Assembly: GCF_002843175.1 (NCBI RefSeq)
Contig: NZ_PJEO01000051.1
Coordinates: 140,025 to 204,024, forward strand
Direction of reading: 5' to 3'
DNA: 64,000 nt
From: Confluentibacter flavum
GTDB taxonomy: Bacteria; Bacteroidota; Bacteroidia; Flavobacteriales; Flavobacteriaceae
Shown here piece after piece: positions 1-10,700 of this stretch (positions are counted from its first letter, which is position 1; each line of letters begins with the position of its first letter). The translations under genes and the position numbers were made by a program. The notes under the pieces were generated by a model that saw only the letters and a program-made list of their open reading frames with translations, ran no database searches and had not been told where the DNA came from.

Positions 1-55
1 ATGAAATGGCACTTCTGCGTACCTTTATATTGTTAATTAATAATCCCTCAAAAGT

Positions 56-457
56 ATGGTTAATAGAGTAGAAAAGTTGAGTCTTCTATCCGAAATGATA
101 GCTTTTGCTAAATATGATAAAGACATAAAGAATATTGAATATAATTTTTTATTAGGTGTAGCTAGACAATTAGATATATCTCGTGAAGATTTTGAATATT
201 TAATAGAACACCCTGTAACTTATACACATTTAAAATCACATAGTGAGCGTATTGTACAATTTCACCGTTTGGTTTTGTTGATGAATATTGATAGTGAGAG
301 TTCAAACAAGGGCGCTATAAAATTATATAACTTCGGTTTGAGAATGGGTTTAAGTCATGAATCAATAAGTAAGGTTTTATACTTAATGGAAAGCTTTCCG
401 AATAAAATCGTTCCACCAGATGTTTTAATTGATATTTTTAAAACCCAATACAATTAA
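56..457 (+). CDS. TerB-like conserved hypothetical protein
   Basis: A 133-residue, probably all-helical soluble protein with no signal peptide or membrane segment. The N-terminal part (LLSEMIAFAKYDKDIKNIE) followed by FLLGVARQLDIS resembles the helical TerB/tellurite-resistance-like fold, in which paired helices carry acidic residues. In Flavobacteriia such short proteins are common and have no proven function. The ATG at 56 gives the longest product; a second in-frame ATG lies 13 codons downstream and would keep the whole domain. The gene stands alone: the next gene is convergent, and a strong hairpin follows the stop. The family assignment rests on sequence resemblance only. Confidence 0.7.
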   Translation: MVNRVEKLSLLSEMIAFAKYDKDIKNIEYNFLLGVARQLDISREDFEYLIEHPVTYTHLKSHSERIVQFHRLVLLMNIDSESSNKGAIKLYNFGLRMGLSHESISKVLYLMESFPNKIVPPDVLIDIFKTQYN

Positions 458-496
458 AAATTTCGGCTAAGTTTTAATTGATTATCTAGGGTTATG

Positions 497-529
497 GAAA
501 AGCTAAAAGTTTTAAACTTTTAGCTTTTC
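497..529 (+). terminator. Hairpin terminator after the TerB-like gene
   Basis: Perfect 16-bp inverted repeat (arms 497-512 and 514-529, GAAAAGCTAAAAGTTT and its complement) lying 40 bases after the stop at 457. It is followed by a T-rich stretch (TAGTTTATTTT). It sits between convergent genes and could also act on the minus-strand Ppx/GppA transcript. Confidence 0.6.
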
Positions 530-637
530 TAGTTTATTTTGGTAACTTTTAATTTCGTGAGTTATTAATGATAACTTTATTAATAATGCAAATTAAATGG
601 TAATCAAAAAACTATGGATTTTCAATCTTTATTATTT

Positions 638-2215
638 TTAGGTTTTATTTAAGTCAAAAATTTCGAGAGTTTTACCAGTTACTTTTTCAAAAAGTGCAGA
701 TTTACGTGTGGCTCCCCAAATCTCAAGTTCAGGATCACCTTCAGTAGTAATCAAAAATGAGATTTTATTTTTATTTTTTTTGATTTCTAAATTTTGAACG
801 TTTTGAAAATGACTCCTATCTAATCCATCTGCGACACGCAGTAACGCAGACAATTTTTTTATTCTTTTGCGTAAGCCTTTGCGCAAAGATTTAAATTTTT
901 TATGACGTTTTTTTGGTGTAGATCTTCTGTGATATCTTGCTACATGAGCCATTAAATTTACTTCATCCTCGTTAAACCCTCTGAGATCTGAATTTCTAAT
1001 AATATATAGGGCGTGTTTATGGTGCTTGCTGTGTGATATATAATAACCAATGTCATGTAAAAGAGAAGCATATTTTAACAATTCACGATCAGATTCCAAT
1101 AAATTAAGGTCTTTTTTAAAAGCATCAAAAAGCTGAAGAGCCATGTTTGCTACATGGGTTGAATGTTGTTCAAACCAATTGCATTTACGCAGTAATTCAT
1201 ATATGCTCCGTTCGCACGGATCGGTAATATGAACTGCCAGTTGTGAGTTAGGTTTTTCCTTTTCCTTATTGATGTAATCTATTATCATCCCATCGCGCAG
1301 CGCAGCTTCAGAGATTTTTATGTTTTCTATATTAAAATCATCTATCATCAAGTTAACCAACACCATGCCTGGGTTAATAATATCAACCCTTTTTTCTTCC
1401 AGATACTTTTCTTTTAATCGTTGTTTTTTATTGAGTTCGATAAAATAGTTGTAAAAAGACTGAAAGTCTTTATGGGTATAAACAAATTCATTTAAAGTTA
1501 TGGAAGCTGATTTTGAGTTACGATGAGCAATCATTGCAGCGATATTTTCCATGGTACCTGAGGAACCGATGATAGTTTTTACTGGATACTTTTCAAGAAC
1601 GCCAGCAACTTCACTTAACTCTTCCCTAAAATGATTTTGTAACGCTTCTATTTCTTTTTGGATAATAGGATCTGAGTTTACAAATTGAGCTGCCATTCTT
1701 GCCACTCCTAATTTTAAGCTTTTAAAATAATGAAAGCCATTAATATTCCCCACTATAAATTCCACACTGCCACCTCCAATATCAACCATAAGTACCATTT
1801 CTTTATCTAGGGCGATACTGTGGCGTATGGCATATCCGATCATTTCTGCTTCTATTTTTCCTGAAATTGCACGCACATTTATACTTAATTCGTCAAGTGC
1901 CCTCTGTATAAAGTCTCCACCATTTTTGGCTTCCCTTATTGCACTGGTGGCACAGGCCAATATATGCTCTACATTTTGGCTGTCACATAAAAATTTTATC
2001 CGCCTTAGAGCATCAATTCCACGTTCCATGGCTTTTTCGCTTAAATGGTGATGCATACCTTTTTCAGCAAGTACCACCATTTCTTTAAGTTTATCTATTG
2101 TACGGAAACTACCATCGGGATAAATATCCACTAAAACAGCATGAAAGGAATTTGTCCCAAGGTCTATTGCGGCAATTCGTTTGGTTGGTTGTGTAATTTG
2201 ATTAGGTTCAATCAT
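638..2215 (-). CDS. Ppx/GppA family phosphatase with C-terminal HD-like domain
   Basis: Cytosolic enzyme of the exopolyphosphatase / guanosine pentaphosphate phosphohydrolase family (ASKHA fold), which removes terminal phosphate from polyphosphate or pppGpp. The 525-residue protein opens with the phosphate-1 loop (AAIDLGTNSFHAVLVDI, about residues 15-31). The second phosphate loop (VDIGGGSVEFIVG) lies near residue 145 and the GSSGTMENIAA loop near residue 220. The C-terminal third, from about residue 340, has HD-type helices with a conserved LLHDIGYYISH motif, as in long Ppx proteins. Which substrate it prefers cannot be told from sequence. It could be functionally tied to the stringent-response enzyme encoded about 42 kb away. 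ATG start; no operon partner is obvious. Confidence 0.9.
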   Translation of the reverse strand: MIEPNQITQPTKRIAAIDLGTNSFHAVLVDIYPDGSFRTIDKLKEMVVLAEKGMHHHLSEKAMERGIDALRRIKFLCDSQNVEHILACATSAIREAKNGGDFIQRALDELSINVRAISGKIEAEMIGYAIRHSIALDKEMVLMVDIGGGSVEFIVGNINGFHYFKSLKLGVARMAAQFVNSDPIIQKEIEALQNHFREELSEVAGVLEKYPVKTIIGSSGTMENIAAMIAHRNSKSASITLNEFVYTHKDFQSFYNYFIELNKKQRLKEKYLEEKRVDIINPGMVLVNLMIDDFNIENIKISEAALRDGMIIDYINKEKEKPNSQLAVHITDPCERSIYELLRKCNWFEQHSTHVANMALQLFDAFKKDLNLLESDRELLKYASLLHDIGYYISHSKHHKHALYIIRNSDLRGFNEDEVNLMAHVARYHRRSTPKKRHKKFKSLRKGLRKRIKKLSALLRVADGLDRSHFQNVQNLEIKKNKNKISFLITTEGDPELEIWGATRKSALFEKVTGKTLEIFDLNKT

Positions 2216-2300
2216 TTTATAATGTACTTAAATATTAAAAGATATTGATGCATTTTTCACACTTTCCTTTAAATAAAAAATAATTATCAAAACAAACGTA

Positions 2301-4304
2301 TTAAATGTTCAATTTTTCTAGTTTGGATTGATATACTTTTATGTCATCGCGCAGTTTTGCAGCAACAATAAAGTCTAAAGCTTTAGCAGCTTCTTCCATT
2401 AGTTTTCGTTTTTCACGGATTTTCTTTTCTAATTCTGGTTTACTTAAATAGTTACTTTCAGGTTCTGCTGCCCTAAGCGCTTCCAATTCATAACTATAAG
2501 TGCTCACCGAATTTTTGGATAAAGCATTATCCAGACTTTTATTTAATGCCGTAGGAACTAAATTATGTTTTGTATTGTAAGCAATTTGTTTTTCTCGCCT
2601 GTAATTGGTTTCGTCCATGGTTTTTTGCATGCTATTGGTCACTTTATCGGCATACATAATGGCTTTACCATTTAAGTTTCTAGCAGCTCTACCAACGGTT
2701 TGTGTTAAAGACCTCGCCGAACGTAAAAAACCTTCTTTATCGGCATCTAAAATGGCAACTAGGGATACTTCAGGTAAATCCAATCCTTCACGCAATAAGT
2801 TGACGCCAACCAGCACATCAAATAATCCCTTACGCAAATCTTGCATGATTTCAACACGTTCCAAAGTATCTACATCACTATGGATATAACGACAGCGAAT
2901 TTGAATCCTATCTAAATATTTAGTCAGTTCCTCAGCCATCCGTTTTGTTAGCGTTGTAACAAGCGTTCGCTCATCTTTTTCAACACGAATCTGGATTTCT
3001 TCAATTAAATCGTCAATTTGGTTCAAACTTGGACGAACCTCGATAACGGGATCTAAAAGGCCTGTCGGACGAATTACTTGCTCTACATACACACCATCAG
3101 TTTTTTGAAGTTCGTAGTCGGCAGGAGTTGCACTCACATAAATAACTTGGTTTTGTAATGCTTCAAATTCTTCGAATTTAAGCGGACGATTATCCATAGC
3201 TGCTGGTAATCTGAAACCATAGTCTACCAAATTTTCTTTTCTGCTTCTATCACCACCATACATGGCATGGACTTGGGAAATAGTCACATGGCTTTCATCA
3301 ATCACCATTAAAAAATCATCTGGGAAATAATCCAACAAACAGAAAGGTCTGGTTCCCGGCAAACGACCATCTAAATATCTTGAATAGTTTTCAATACCAG
3401 AGCAATAGCCTAATTCCCGAATCATTTCCAAATCAAACTCCGTACGTTCTTTTAAACGTTTGGCCTCTAAATGTTTCCCTATGTCTTTAAAATAATCGTG
3501 TTGTTTAACTAAATCATCTTGAATTTCCTTGATAGCGCCCTGTAAGACATCGGGTGATGTCACAAACATATTAGCTGGATAAATATTTAAGCGGTCATAT
3601 TTTTCAAGGACTTTGTTGTTTTGAATATTAAAAGATTCAATATCTTCAATCTCATCTCCAAAAAAGTGAATTCTAAACGCATCATCAGCATAACTTGGAA
3701 AAATATCGACCGTATCTCCTTTTATTCTGAAATTACCATGGTTGAATTCACCCTCAGTTCTAGAATATAAACTTTGTACCAATCGGTGCAATAATTTTGT
3801 TCGGGAAATCACTTGATCACGTTCTAAAGAAATCACATTTTTTTGAAATTCCACCGGATTACCAATGCCATACAAACAAGAAACCGAAGCGACTACCAAC
3901 ACGTCTCGTCTACCAGAAAGTAGGGAAGACGTGGTGCTTAATCGCATCTTTTCAATCTCTTCATTGATTGATAAATCTTTTTCTATATAAACCCCAGACA
4001 CAGGAATATAAGCTTCGGGCTGGTAATAATCATAATAAGACACAAAATATTCTACGGCATTATTGGGGAAGAATTGCTTGAATTCGGAATATAATTGGGC
4101 CGCCAAGGTTTTATTATGTGCCAAAACCAATGTGGGTTTTTGTACTTCTTGAATCACATTGGCCACCGTAAAGGTTTTTCCAGAGCCCGTTACGCCAAGT
4201 AGAGTTTGGTATTTTTCATGACTGTTTATACCATTAACAAGCTGTTTGATGGCTTGTGGCTGGTCTCCTGTAGGTTTAAATCCTGATTCGACTTTAAATT
4301 GCAT
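2301..4304 (-). CDS. uvrB: Excinuclease ABC subunit B
   Basis: DNA-damage recognition helicase of nucleotide excision repair; it loads on DNA with UvrA and then recruits UvrC. At 667 residues it has the usual length. Visible motifs are Walker A (GVTGSGKTFT, about residue 40), the beta-hairpin that clamps damaged DNA (YYDYYQPEAYIP, about 92-103), the DEAD-like DESH box (VIDESHVTISQ), helicase motif VI (QTVGRAARN), and the C-terminal UVR motif (LEKKIREKRKLMEEAAKALDF) that contacts UvrC. The ATG at 4304 lies 27 bases downstream of the preceding T9SS protein gene on the same strand. A TAATTTTG box sits immediately upstream, so the gene may have its own promoter. Confidence 0.98.
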   Translation of the reverse strand: MQFKVESGFKPTGDQPQAIKQLVNGINSHEKYQTLLGVTGSGKTFTVANVIQEVQKPTLVLAHNKTLAAQLYSEFKQFFPNNAVEYFVSYYDYYQPEAYIPVSGVYIEKDLSINEEIEKMRLSTTSSLLSGRRDVLVVASVSCLYGIGNPVEFQKNVISLERDQVISRTKLLHRLVQSLYSRTEGEFNHGNFRIKGDTVDIFPSYADDAFRIHFFGDEIEDIESFNIQNNKVLEKYDRLNIYPANMFVTSPDVLQGAIKEIQDDLVKQHDYFKDIGKHLEAKRLKERTEFDLEMIRELGYCSGIENYSRYLDGRLPGTRPFCLLDYFPDDFLMVIDESHVTISQVHAMYGGDRSRKENLVDYGFRLPAAMDNRPLKFEEFEALQNQVIYVSATPADYELQKTDGVYVEQVIRPTGLLDPVIEVRPSLNQIDDLIEEIQIRVEKDERTLVTTLTKRMAEELTKYLDRIQIRCRYIHSDVDTLERVEIMQDLRKGLFDVLVGVNLLREGLDLPEVSLVAILDADKEGFLRSARSLTQTVGRAARNLNGKAIMYADKVTNSMQKTMDETNYRREKQIAYNTKHNLVPTALNKSLDNALSKNSVSTYSYELEALRAAEPESNYLSKPELEKKIREKRKLMEEAAKALDFIVAAKLRDDIKVYQSKLEKLNI

Positions 4305-4308
4305 GATG

Positions 4309-4316
4309 CAAAATTA
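4309..4316 (-). promoter_or_regulatory. Possible TAnnTTTG -7 box of uvrB
   Basis: On the minus strand this reads TAATTTTG, matching the Bacteroidota -7 consensus TAnnTTTG. It ends four bases before the uvrB ATG, so a transcript from it would be almost leaderless. No convincing -33 TTG element was seen, so this may be a chance match in AT-rich DNA. Confidence 0.3.
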
Positions 4317-4331
4317 AGCAAAATAAGTGTG

Positions 4332-7300
4332 TTATCGTTTTAAAGCGAAGTGACCCATCACGGTTCTTCCATCTTGCAATGATAATTTGAACCAATAATC
4401 ATCGGTGGTTAGGGCATAGCCGTTATAAGTACCGTCCCAGCCATTCTCATTGGGATTTAGCTGTTTTAACAGTTTACCATAGCGGTCAAAAATATAGATA
4501 TTGGTTTGTGATTGGATAAAAGCATTAATACCCTGTATATGCCAAGTATCATTGACACCATCATTATTAGGAGTAAAAAACTTTGGATAGCCAATAACAG
4601 AAATTGGTAAGGTAACTAAACCACATCCTTTTTTATCTTCAACGAATAGGGTGTAAATACCGCTTTTTAAATTCTCAAAAATGGGTTCATCTTGATATGG
4701 ATATGAAATTAGTCCATTGGTTGATTCCAGTGCAAACCAATAATCGCCATTACCGAGACTGGAAGGATTTTTTATGGTAATGCTATTGTTTTCCGACAGA
4801 TCCACAATGACAACGTCGGTTAGGGTTATGTCGGCGGTTTCCGACGCATTAACAAATACTTCTTTACTGTTAGAACATCCAGTACCATTGGTTTTTGTCA
4901 ATGCAATGGAATAGGTTCCTGGAGTGGAAACCGTAAGGGTAGGGCTAGTTGCTATTTCAATACCATTAAGCATCCAAGAATACGTAAATGTCTCAAGAGG
5001 GTCAGCTTCCAAGGGGTCTAAAATAACGGTAAATAAAGGATCTGATGAACATACTATTTGAGGTGTTTCAATGTTGAATTCCGGTAATGGTTCCACATGT
5101 AATTTAATATGAGATCCCAAACCAATACAATCGTTATCTATTTTACTGTCCACCCTTACATAAATATCTTGATTATAGGGATATCCTATGTTGCTATAAT
5201 TGGAGATATCTGCAATAGGGTTGGTTTCGGAAAGGGCATCCGCTTCATTTCTATAATAATTAATGACCAGTTCCTGTCCGGAAGGGAACATGTCCAAAAT
5301 CTCTCCATTTACAATGCTAAAATCAAAAGCGGCGATTCCGTTTTCCATAGCATCGCAGGCATAGTATTCCCTTAAAAACGTACCGGGTATTTGGGTGGTC
5401 GTAACCGTCAGATCCACCTGGGATGTTTTAAAACAGCCGCTACTGTTCTCTATTCTGGCCCAAAGGGTATCAAAACTTACGGTTTCATTTTTATAGGCAG
5501 TAACATTGGCAATTGGAAAAGTTCCAGAGATGGCATCGGCCTCGGTTTCATGAAAAGTGACAATTTCATTAATGGCATTGGGGGTTATCTCATCAATAAT
5601 TTCATTCAGATTAAACAAACTAAAGCCATCAACATCATCATCACATTGTTTAAGGTCAACCTGTTCCAAAACTGTTGGCAAGGCAAACACCTTTATTTTA
5701 AATGAGGTTGTAGCCTTACATTCTGGATGGATTTTGTTTGAGATTTCTACATAAATAGTTTCATTACTTGCTGTGTTTTGATATTGACTAGGTAATATAA
5801 TCTCGTTAGACAAATCGGCATCTTTAAAATATTTGATATCAAAATCATTTGGCAATTCCCCATTCAAAATTTCGGTTTCTTTTTGTGTTAAGTTAAATAG
5901 TACAAAACCATCACTATCTGTGCCAACACTTAAATTATCGCAAGAATTTAAATCAACAATTGTTTGACTTGGGTTTGGGATTGCGGTCAAATGAATATTA
6001 AAAACTACCGAATCTTCACATTCGGGATGGTTGATATTCCTGATGTTTATTTTAATATTGAATATCCCTACATTATTGTTGGTCCGAATTTCTGCTATTG
6101 GAATGTCTCCAGGTGGAAATGGGAGCTCAAAATCTGGTTCTCCTTCTGTTTTTAGATAATATGTAAGTTTAAAAATATTTGGGTCTTGTCCATTTAAAAC
6201 CGTTGGGGCATGTGTTGATAAATCGTAAAATACTTCTGTTTCTTTTTGTGCACAAAGTATTTGATCTGCCACTGGGTAAGCAATGGGTTTTTCATAAATA
6301 GTTAAGACCTTTGTAGCGGTAGTGGTTTTTAATCCCGAGGTTCCCGTAAGTGTAACTGTATAATCTCCGACATTGTTATAGGTATGTAAAGGCTTTTCAT
6401 CTGTAGAAGTATAGCCGTCTCCAAAATCCCAAAGAAGACTATCGTAACTTTTGGAACTGTTAAATTGAAATTGGGTGGGTTCGCCGTAACATACATTTTC
6501 GGTTTCTATATTGACATAAAAGTAAGATTGGATAAATTGTGGAAGAGCATCACCTGCATTACCACCATTTAAATAAATTCCTTGAGTTTCAAAATTACAG
6601 GCTGTTCCAATTATTTCTGGGAAATTTATTGTTGAAATATATCCTGTAGAAGCGCTTCCAGCAGCATAAATTTTTTGGTCAGGTGCTAACTGCATTTGAT
6701 AAACCCACTGGCTTTCTATCGCACTACTTATGATAACTTTAGAGCTGGAAATATTTGTAGCTGTGAGATCAAATTGCCATAAATTGTATGTAAAATTGCT
6801 ATTATAAAAACTTCCTGAAATATAAAGGACATTTCCTGATGGTGAAAATTCAGCTCCTAATAAACCAAAAGAAACACCAAGATTAATTTTTAAAGGATCG
6901 GAAACTAAACCTGTCGTATTATCGAAATTGAATAAAGCAACAGACGTTTCATCACCCATTGTCACGAGCTTCTGTCCGTTAGGAGAAAATTTTAATACTC
7001 CGTACCAATATGATGTTAAAGGGTAGCCATAACTTGTTACTGGTGTTGTGATGACCCCTGATGATGTTACTAAAATAGAATAGAATTCGGTATTGGCCCA
7101 TCCATGTGTTAATACCCAAATGTCTTGACCATTCGCATGATGTACAGCACTTATTGTAGTATTTGCTGGTGACAAATACACATTTTTTATGTTTGTTATG
7201 GCTCCAAAACCATTATCAAGAGACATGTCTATTTCAGAATATCTCAAACCAAATGTATGGTCTGAAGTAAATATATAATAGATATTTAAGCTGTTGGGTT

Positions 7301-7622
7301 TAGGAATAGCAATAACAAATTGGCCAGAATATTCTAAATCTAATCCAGCTAATAAACCCATCCCATTTTGCATGACTGTATGATTTCTGTTCCAAACAGT
7401 AATGCCATCACTATAGAACAAAAGGTTTCCATTACTATCAGACATGCATGCAGAACCAAGGGCTTGAGTTTGCCCATCAGTTAAAACAACAGCCGAACTA
7501 CTATTAAAATCTAGACCAGCGCCATTTCCAAAATACCAAATATTGGCCTCCTTTTGGGCAAAAGAATTTAAGGCAAGAAAGAGATTAAAAGCAATAAATA
7601 TAGCAAGCCTTAATGTACCCAT
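4332..7622 (-). CDS. T9SS type B sorting-domain surface protein with PKD domain
   Basis: Large secreted protein (1096 residues from the ATG at 7622; a TTG two codons earlier is less likely). Signal peptide about 1-23 ending SFAQ. Residues of about 25-375 form a beta-propeller-like region starting ANIWYFGNGAGLDFN, with NGNLLFYSDG. A PKD domain follows (LLWDFGDGYTS, near 400), then four copies of a roughly 90-residue repeat shared with the two upstream genes, then Ig-like segments. The C-terminal 80 residues are a type B T9SS sorting domain (FFTPNNDGVNDTW, FDRYGKLLKQL, GWDGTYNG, DDYWF, ending GHFALKR). The product is expected to cross the outer membrane through T9SS and stay on the surface or be released. 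It may act in adhesion or glycan binding, but no catalytic domain is recognisable. Confidence 0.9.
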   Translation of the reverse strand: MGTLRLAIFIAFNLFLALNSFAQKEANIWYFGNGAGLDFNSSSAVVLTDGQTQALGSACMSDSNGNLLFYSDGITVWNRNHTVMQNGMGLLAGLDLEYSGQFVIAIPKPNSLNIYYIFTSDHTFGLRYSEIDMSLDNGFGAITNIKNVYLSPANTTISAVHHANGQDIWVLTHGWANTEFYSILVTSSGVITTPVTSYGYPLTSYWYGVLKFSPNGQKLVTMGDETSVALFNFDNTTGLVSDPLKINLGVSFGLLGAEFSPSGNVLYISGSFYNSNFTYNLWQFDLTATNISSSKVIISSAIESQWVYQMQLAPDQKIYAAGSASTGYISTINFPEIIGTACNFETQGIYLNGGNAGDALPQFIQSYFYVNIETENVCYGEPTQFQFNSSKSYDSLLWDFGDGYTSTDEKPLHTYNNVGDYTVTLTGTSGLKTTTATKVLTIYEKPIAYPVADQILCAQKETEVFYDLSTHAPTVLNGQDPNIFKLTYYLKTEGEPDFELPFPPGDIPIAEIRTNNNVGIFNIKINIRNINHPECEDSVVFNIHLTAIPNPSQTIVDLNSCDNLSVGTDSDGFVLFNLTQKETEILNGELPNDFDIKYFKDADLSNEIILPSQYQNTASNETIYVEISNKIHPECKATTSFKIKVFALPTVLEQVDLKQCDDDVDGFSLFNLNEIIDEITPNAINEIVTFHETEADAISGTFPIANVTAYKNETVSFDTLWARIENSSGCFKTSQVDLTVTTTQIPGTFLREYYACDAMENGIAAFDFSIVNGEILDMFPSGQELVINYYRNEADALSETNPIADISNYSNIGYPYNQDIYVRVDSKIDNDCIGLGSHIKLHVEPLPEFNIETPQIVCSSDPLFTVILDPLEADPLETFTYSWMLNGIEIATSPTLTVSTPGTYSIALTKTNGTGCSNSKEVFVNASETADITLTDVVIVDLSENNSITIKNPSSLGNGDYWFALESTNGLISYPYQDEPIFENLKSGIYTLFVEDKKGCGLVTLPISVIGYPKFFTPNNDGVNDTWHIQGINAFIQSQTNIYIFDRYGKLLKQLNPNENGWDGTYNGYALTTDDYWFKLSLQDGRTVMGHFALKR

Positions 7623-7773
7623 AAGCAATCTATAATTAAAGAGTGATTATAAACAACTATGAAATGGGGCTACCTGACTTATATAAGGTTACACTAATGT
7701 ACGAATAATAATTATGTAAAGTGTTGTTTTTTAGGTTTTTGCAAAAAAAAAATTTAAATAATTTGTTAGAGAG

Positions 7774-10700
7774 CTATCGTTTTAAAGCAAAGTGTCCTTT
7801 TATGGTAAATGCATTGCCTTGTTGAACAATGTTGGCAACAAACCAATAATCATCTGCAGGCATATTGTAACCATTGTACGTACCATCCCAGCCCTGGGAT
7901 GTATGGGGCAAGGTTTTTAGAAGTTTGCCATATCTATCATGAATATAAACAACAGTGCCAGGTAATTGTGTAAAATCAACAACATGCCATCTATCAAAAT
8001 AACCATCGTTATTAGGGGTTACAAATTTAGGGATATCAAAAACGGTCACTTCTTGGGAAACATCCGTGCAGCCATTTAAATCCCTTACCGTTACCGTATG
8101 CGTACCCAGGGTTACATTATCAAATACATTGGATTCTTGTGGTTCGCCATTATCTAAAATGTAGACATAATCTCCAATTCCTGAGACATCTACCGTAATG
8201 CTATTGGGATCTGCAAAATCAACAGTAGCTGTAAAGTTTATATCGGCTATTGCGGATTCAATAACTGAAAATGGCTTGGTAAATTCACAAGTCGGTGCAT
8301 TGGTATAAGGTCTTGTTACGGTTACCCAATAATCATCACCAGCGTCTCCAAGGCCTAATTCTATTTGGGGTGTGGTTTCTCCAGTGGACCATAAATAGGT
8401 ATCATTAGGGTTTCCTGTCTCTGCATCTATAATTAGTGGTAAATCATTTACACATAAAGGAATAACATCATTTACAGGTATGACAGGTAACGGATTTACA
8501 AAAACGGTAAATTGTGCAATATCATAACATGTAGTGTTGTTATTTTCCAACCTTGCGTATATCATATCACCATTAGCTGCTGGGTGTGAATTATTCACAG
8601 CATTTGTTCCTGCTTCGGCATTTGTTAAATCGGTGTAATAAGTTACTGAATATATTGTTGGATTTTGCCCCCCTAATACATCATCATTGTTTTGTGATAA
8701 ATCAAATTCAAAAATGCCATCATAATCATCATCACATTCTGTTAAATCCAGTGGTGTATTGGCAATAGGGTTTGGGTTGATTTGCAAGTTGAAAGATGTT
8801 GTAATATAACAACTGGAATTTATATTTGTAAGCCTGACGTAAATAGTATGGTTTGTTGATGTGTAATTGAATGTATTTCCGATGGGGGCAGCGTTATTAT
8901 CAGCATCAGCGGGTGAATTATGATACGAAATATTTACCGAACTGAGATTATTCAGAAGCATGCCGTTTACTTGTAATAAATCAAAAGTATCGGTGTCGTT
9001 ATCGCAAATTTCAATGGTTCCTATTGTATTGAAAGCCGGTGGAGATTCAACCACAAGTTCTAAAGGGATTACCGAAAAACATTCGGTAATGGTATTGGTT
9101 ACTTTAATATAAACCGTTTTAGTATTTGAAATATAGTTTGTTGGATTGTTGATTGACAAACTATTATCTAAAGCATCATCTTGATTGATATCATCAAAAT
9201 TTTCAAAGTAATGTACCTCAATACCTGTTTGAATCCTGTCTAAATTTTGGTAATCGGCATTATCAAGGTTAAATGCTGTCACTCCATCAAAACGATTCAA
9301 ATCGGTGTCGCATACGACAAGTGGATTGGCTTCCGTTAGGTTTGGTAAAGGGATAATATTAATTGATAAGTCATCTATTACGACACATTGGGTATCCGTA
9401 CCTTGTATTCTAATAAACAAATTTTGTGGATTTGTAGCATTCGTATATTGTAACGGTAACGGATTAGACCCAACTTGAGCTTCATTAAAAGTTAGATGAA
9501 ACGTAACATCTAGGTTATTTGGGTTTGGAGAGCCTTGCCGAATCTCTGCAATTTTTTCACTCAAATCAAATACATGTCTTTCATCATTACTTTCATCATC
9601 ACATAGAAAATAATTTTCAAAGGCAGTATTATAAACAGGGTTAGAAGAAACCCTAATGGTAAATGAATCTGTAGCAAAGCAATTAGGATCTGTTATATTT
9701 TCCACACGAACATAGATAGGTTGCGTACTTGAGGTATTAGTGTATGGGGCATTTTTATCGATAGCATTTGCGGTAATTCCATTTTCAGCATCTGTTTGAT
9801 TTTCAAAGTAATAAACGACTTTGTTTAATTGGCCATTCAAAATCTCATCATCCTTATCCGAAAACAAAAAAGTTTCAATACCATCATTATCATCTTCACA
9901 AATTTGCATTATTTCTATATCGGGAATAATAGGCAACGTATTAATAATGATCTCAAGTGGTACAATTTTATAGCATTCAGCATTTTCTACTCTTACATAA
10001 ATGGTTTGTGTCATAGTATTGTATGAAGCTCTATCAGCAATGGGAATCGTATTGGTGTTTGCTTCTGCATCATCAAGAGATGTAAAGAAATTTATATTGA
10101 ATAAGGTTGGATCGGACACGGCATCATTAGAAATAGCATTGAGATCTATTATAGAAAATCCATCTTGGTCCGTATCACAAATAATTATAGGATCGAGCGT
10201 TTCAGTATCTGGGGCTTGAATAATCTGGATATCGAAATTTGATACTGTTGAGCATCCGGTATCTATATTTTCAATTCTAACATAAATAGTCTCTGTTCCT
10301 GAAACTGTATAAAAGGGTGGGAGTTGGTTAAAATTGTTTTCAGCATCTGTTTGGGATGGGAAATAACTAGGTGTGAAATCGGTGTTACCATTGGTTACAA
10401 TATCATCAAAAAAAGATAGGTCTACACTAATGGTACCATCCGTAACATCATCATCATTGTCACAATAAGTTAATGGTGCAGCAGGGTTAAATAACAGAAT
10501 TGGGTTGACTATTAACCTAATTTCCGAAACCTCATCACAAATACCGTTGCTTATTCTTATATATACTGTTTTTGGACTTGTATTGCTAACGGGATAGGAT
10601 ACGTTTTTTGGAATGGGGTTAATATCATTATCCCTATCAGCTTCAGTGTCATAAAATGTCACAGAAACATTAGGGATATCATTTGCTATGTAATCCTCAA

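Noticed and set aside
1..36. Short frame beginning with ATG at base 1
   Set aside because: Eleven codons ending at TAA with no support; position 1 is only the window edge.
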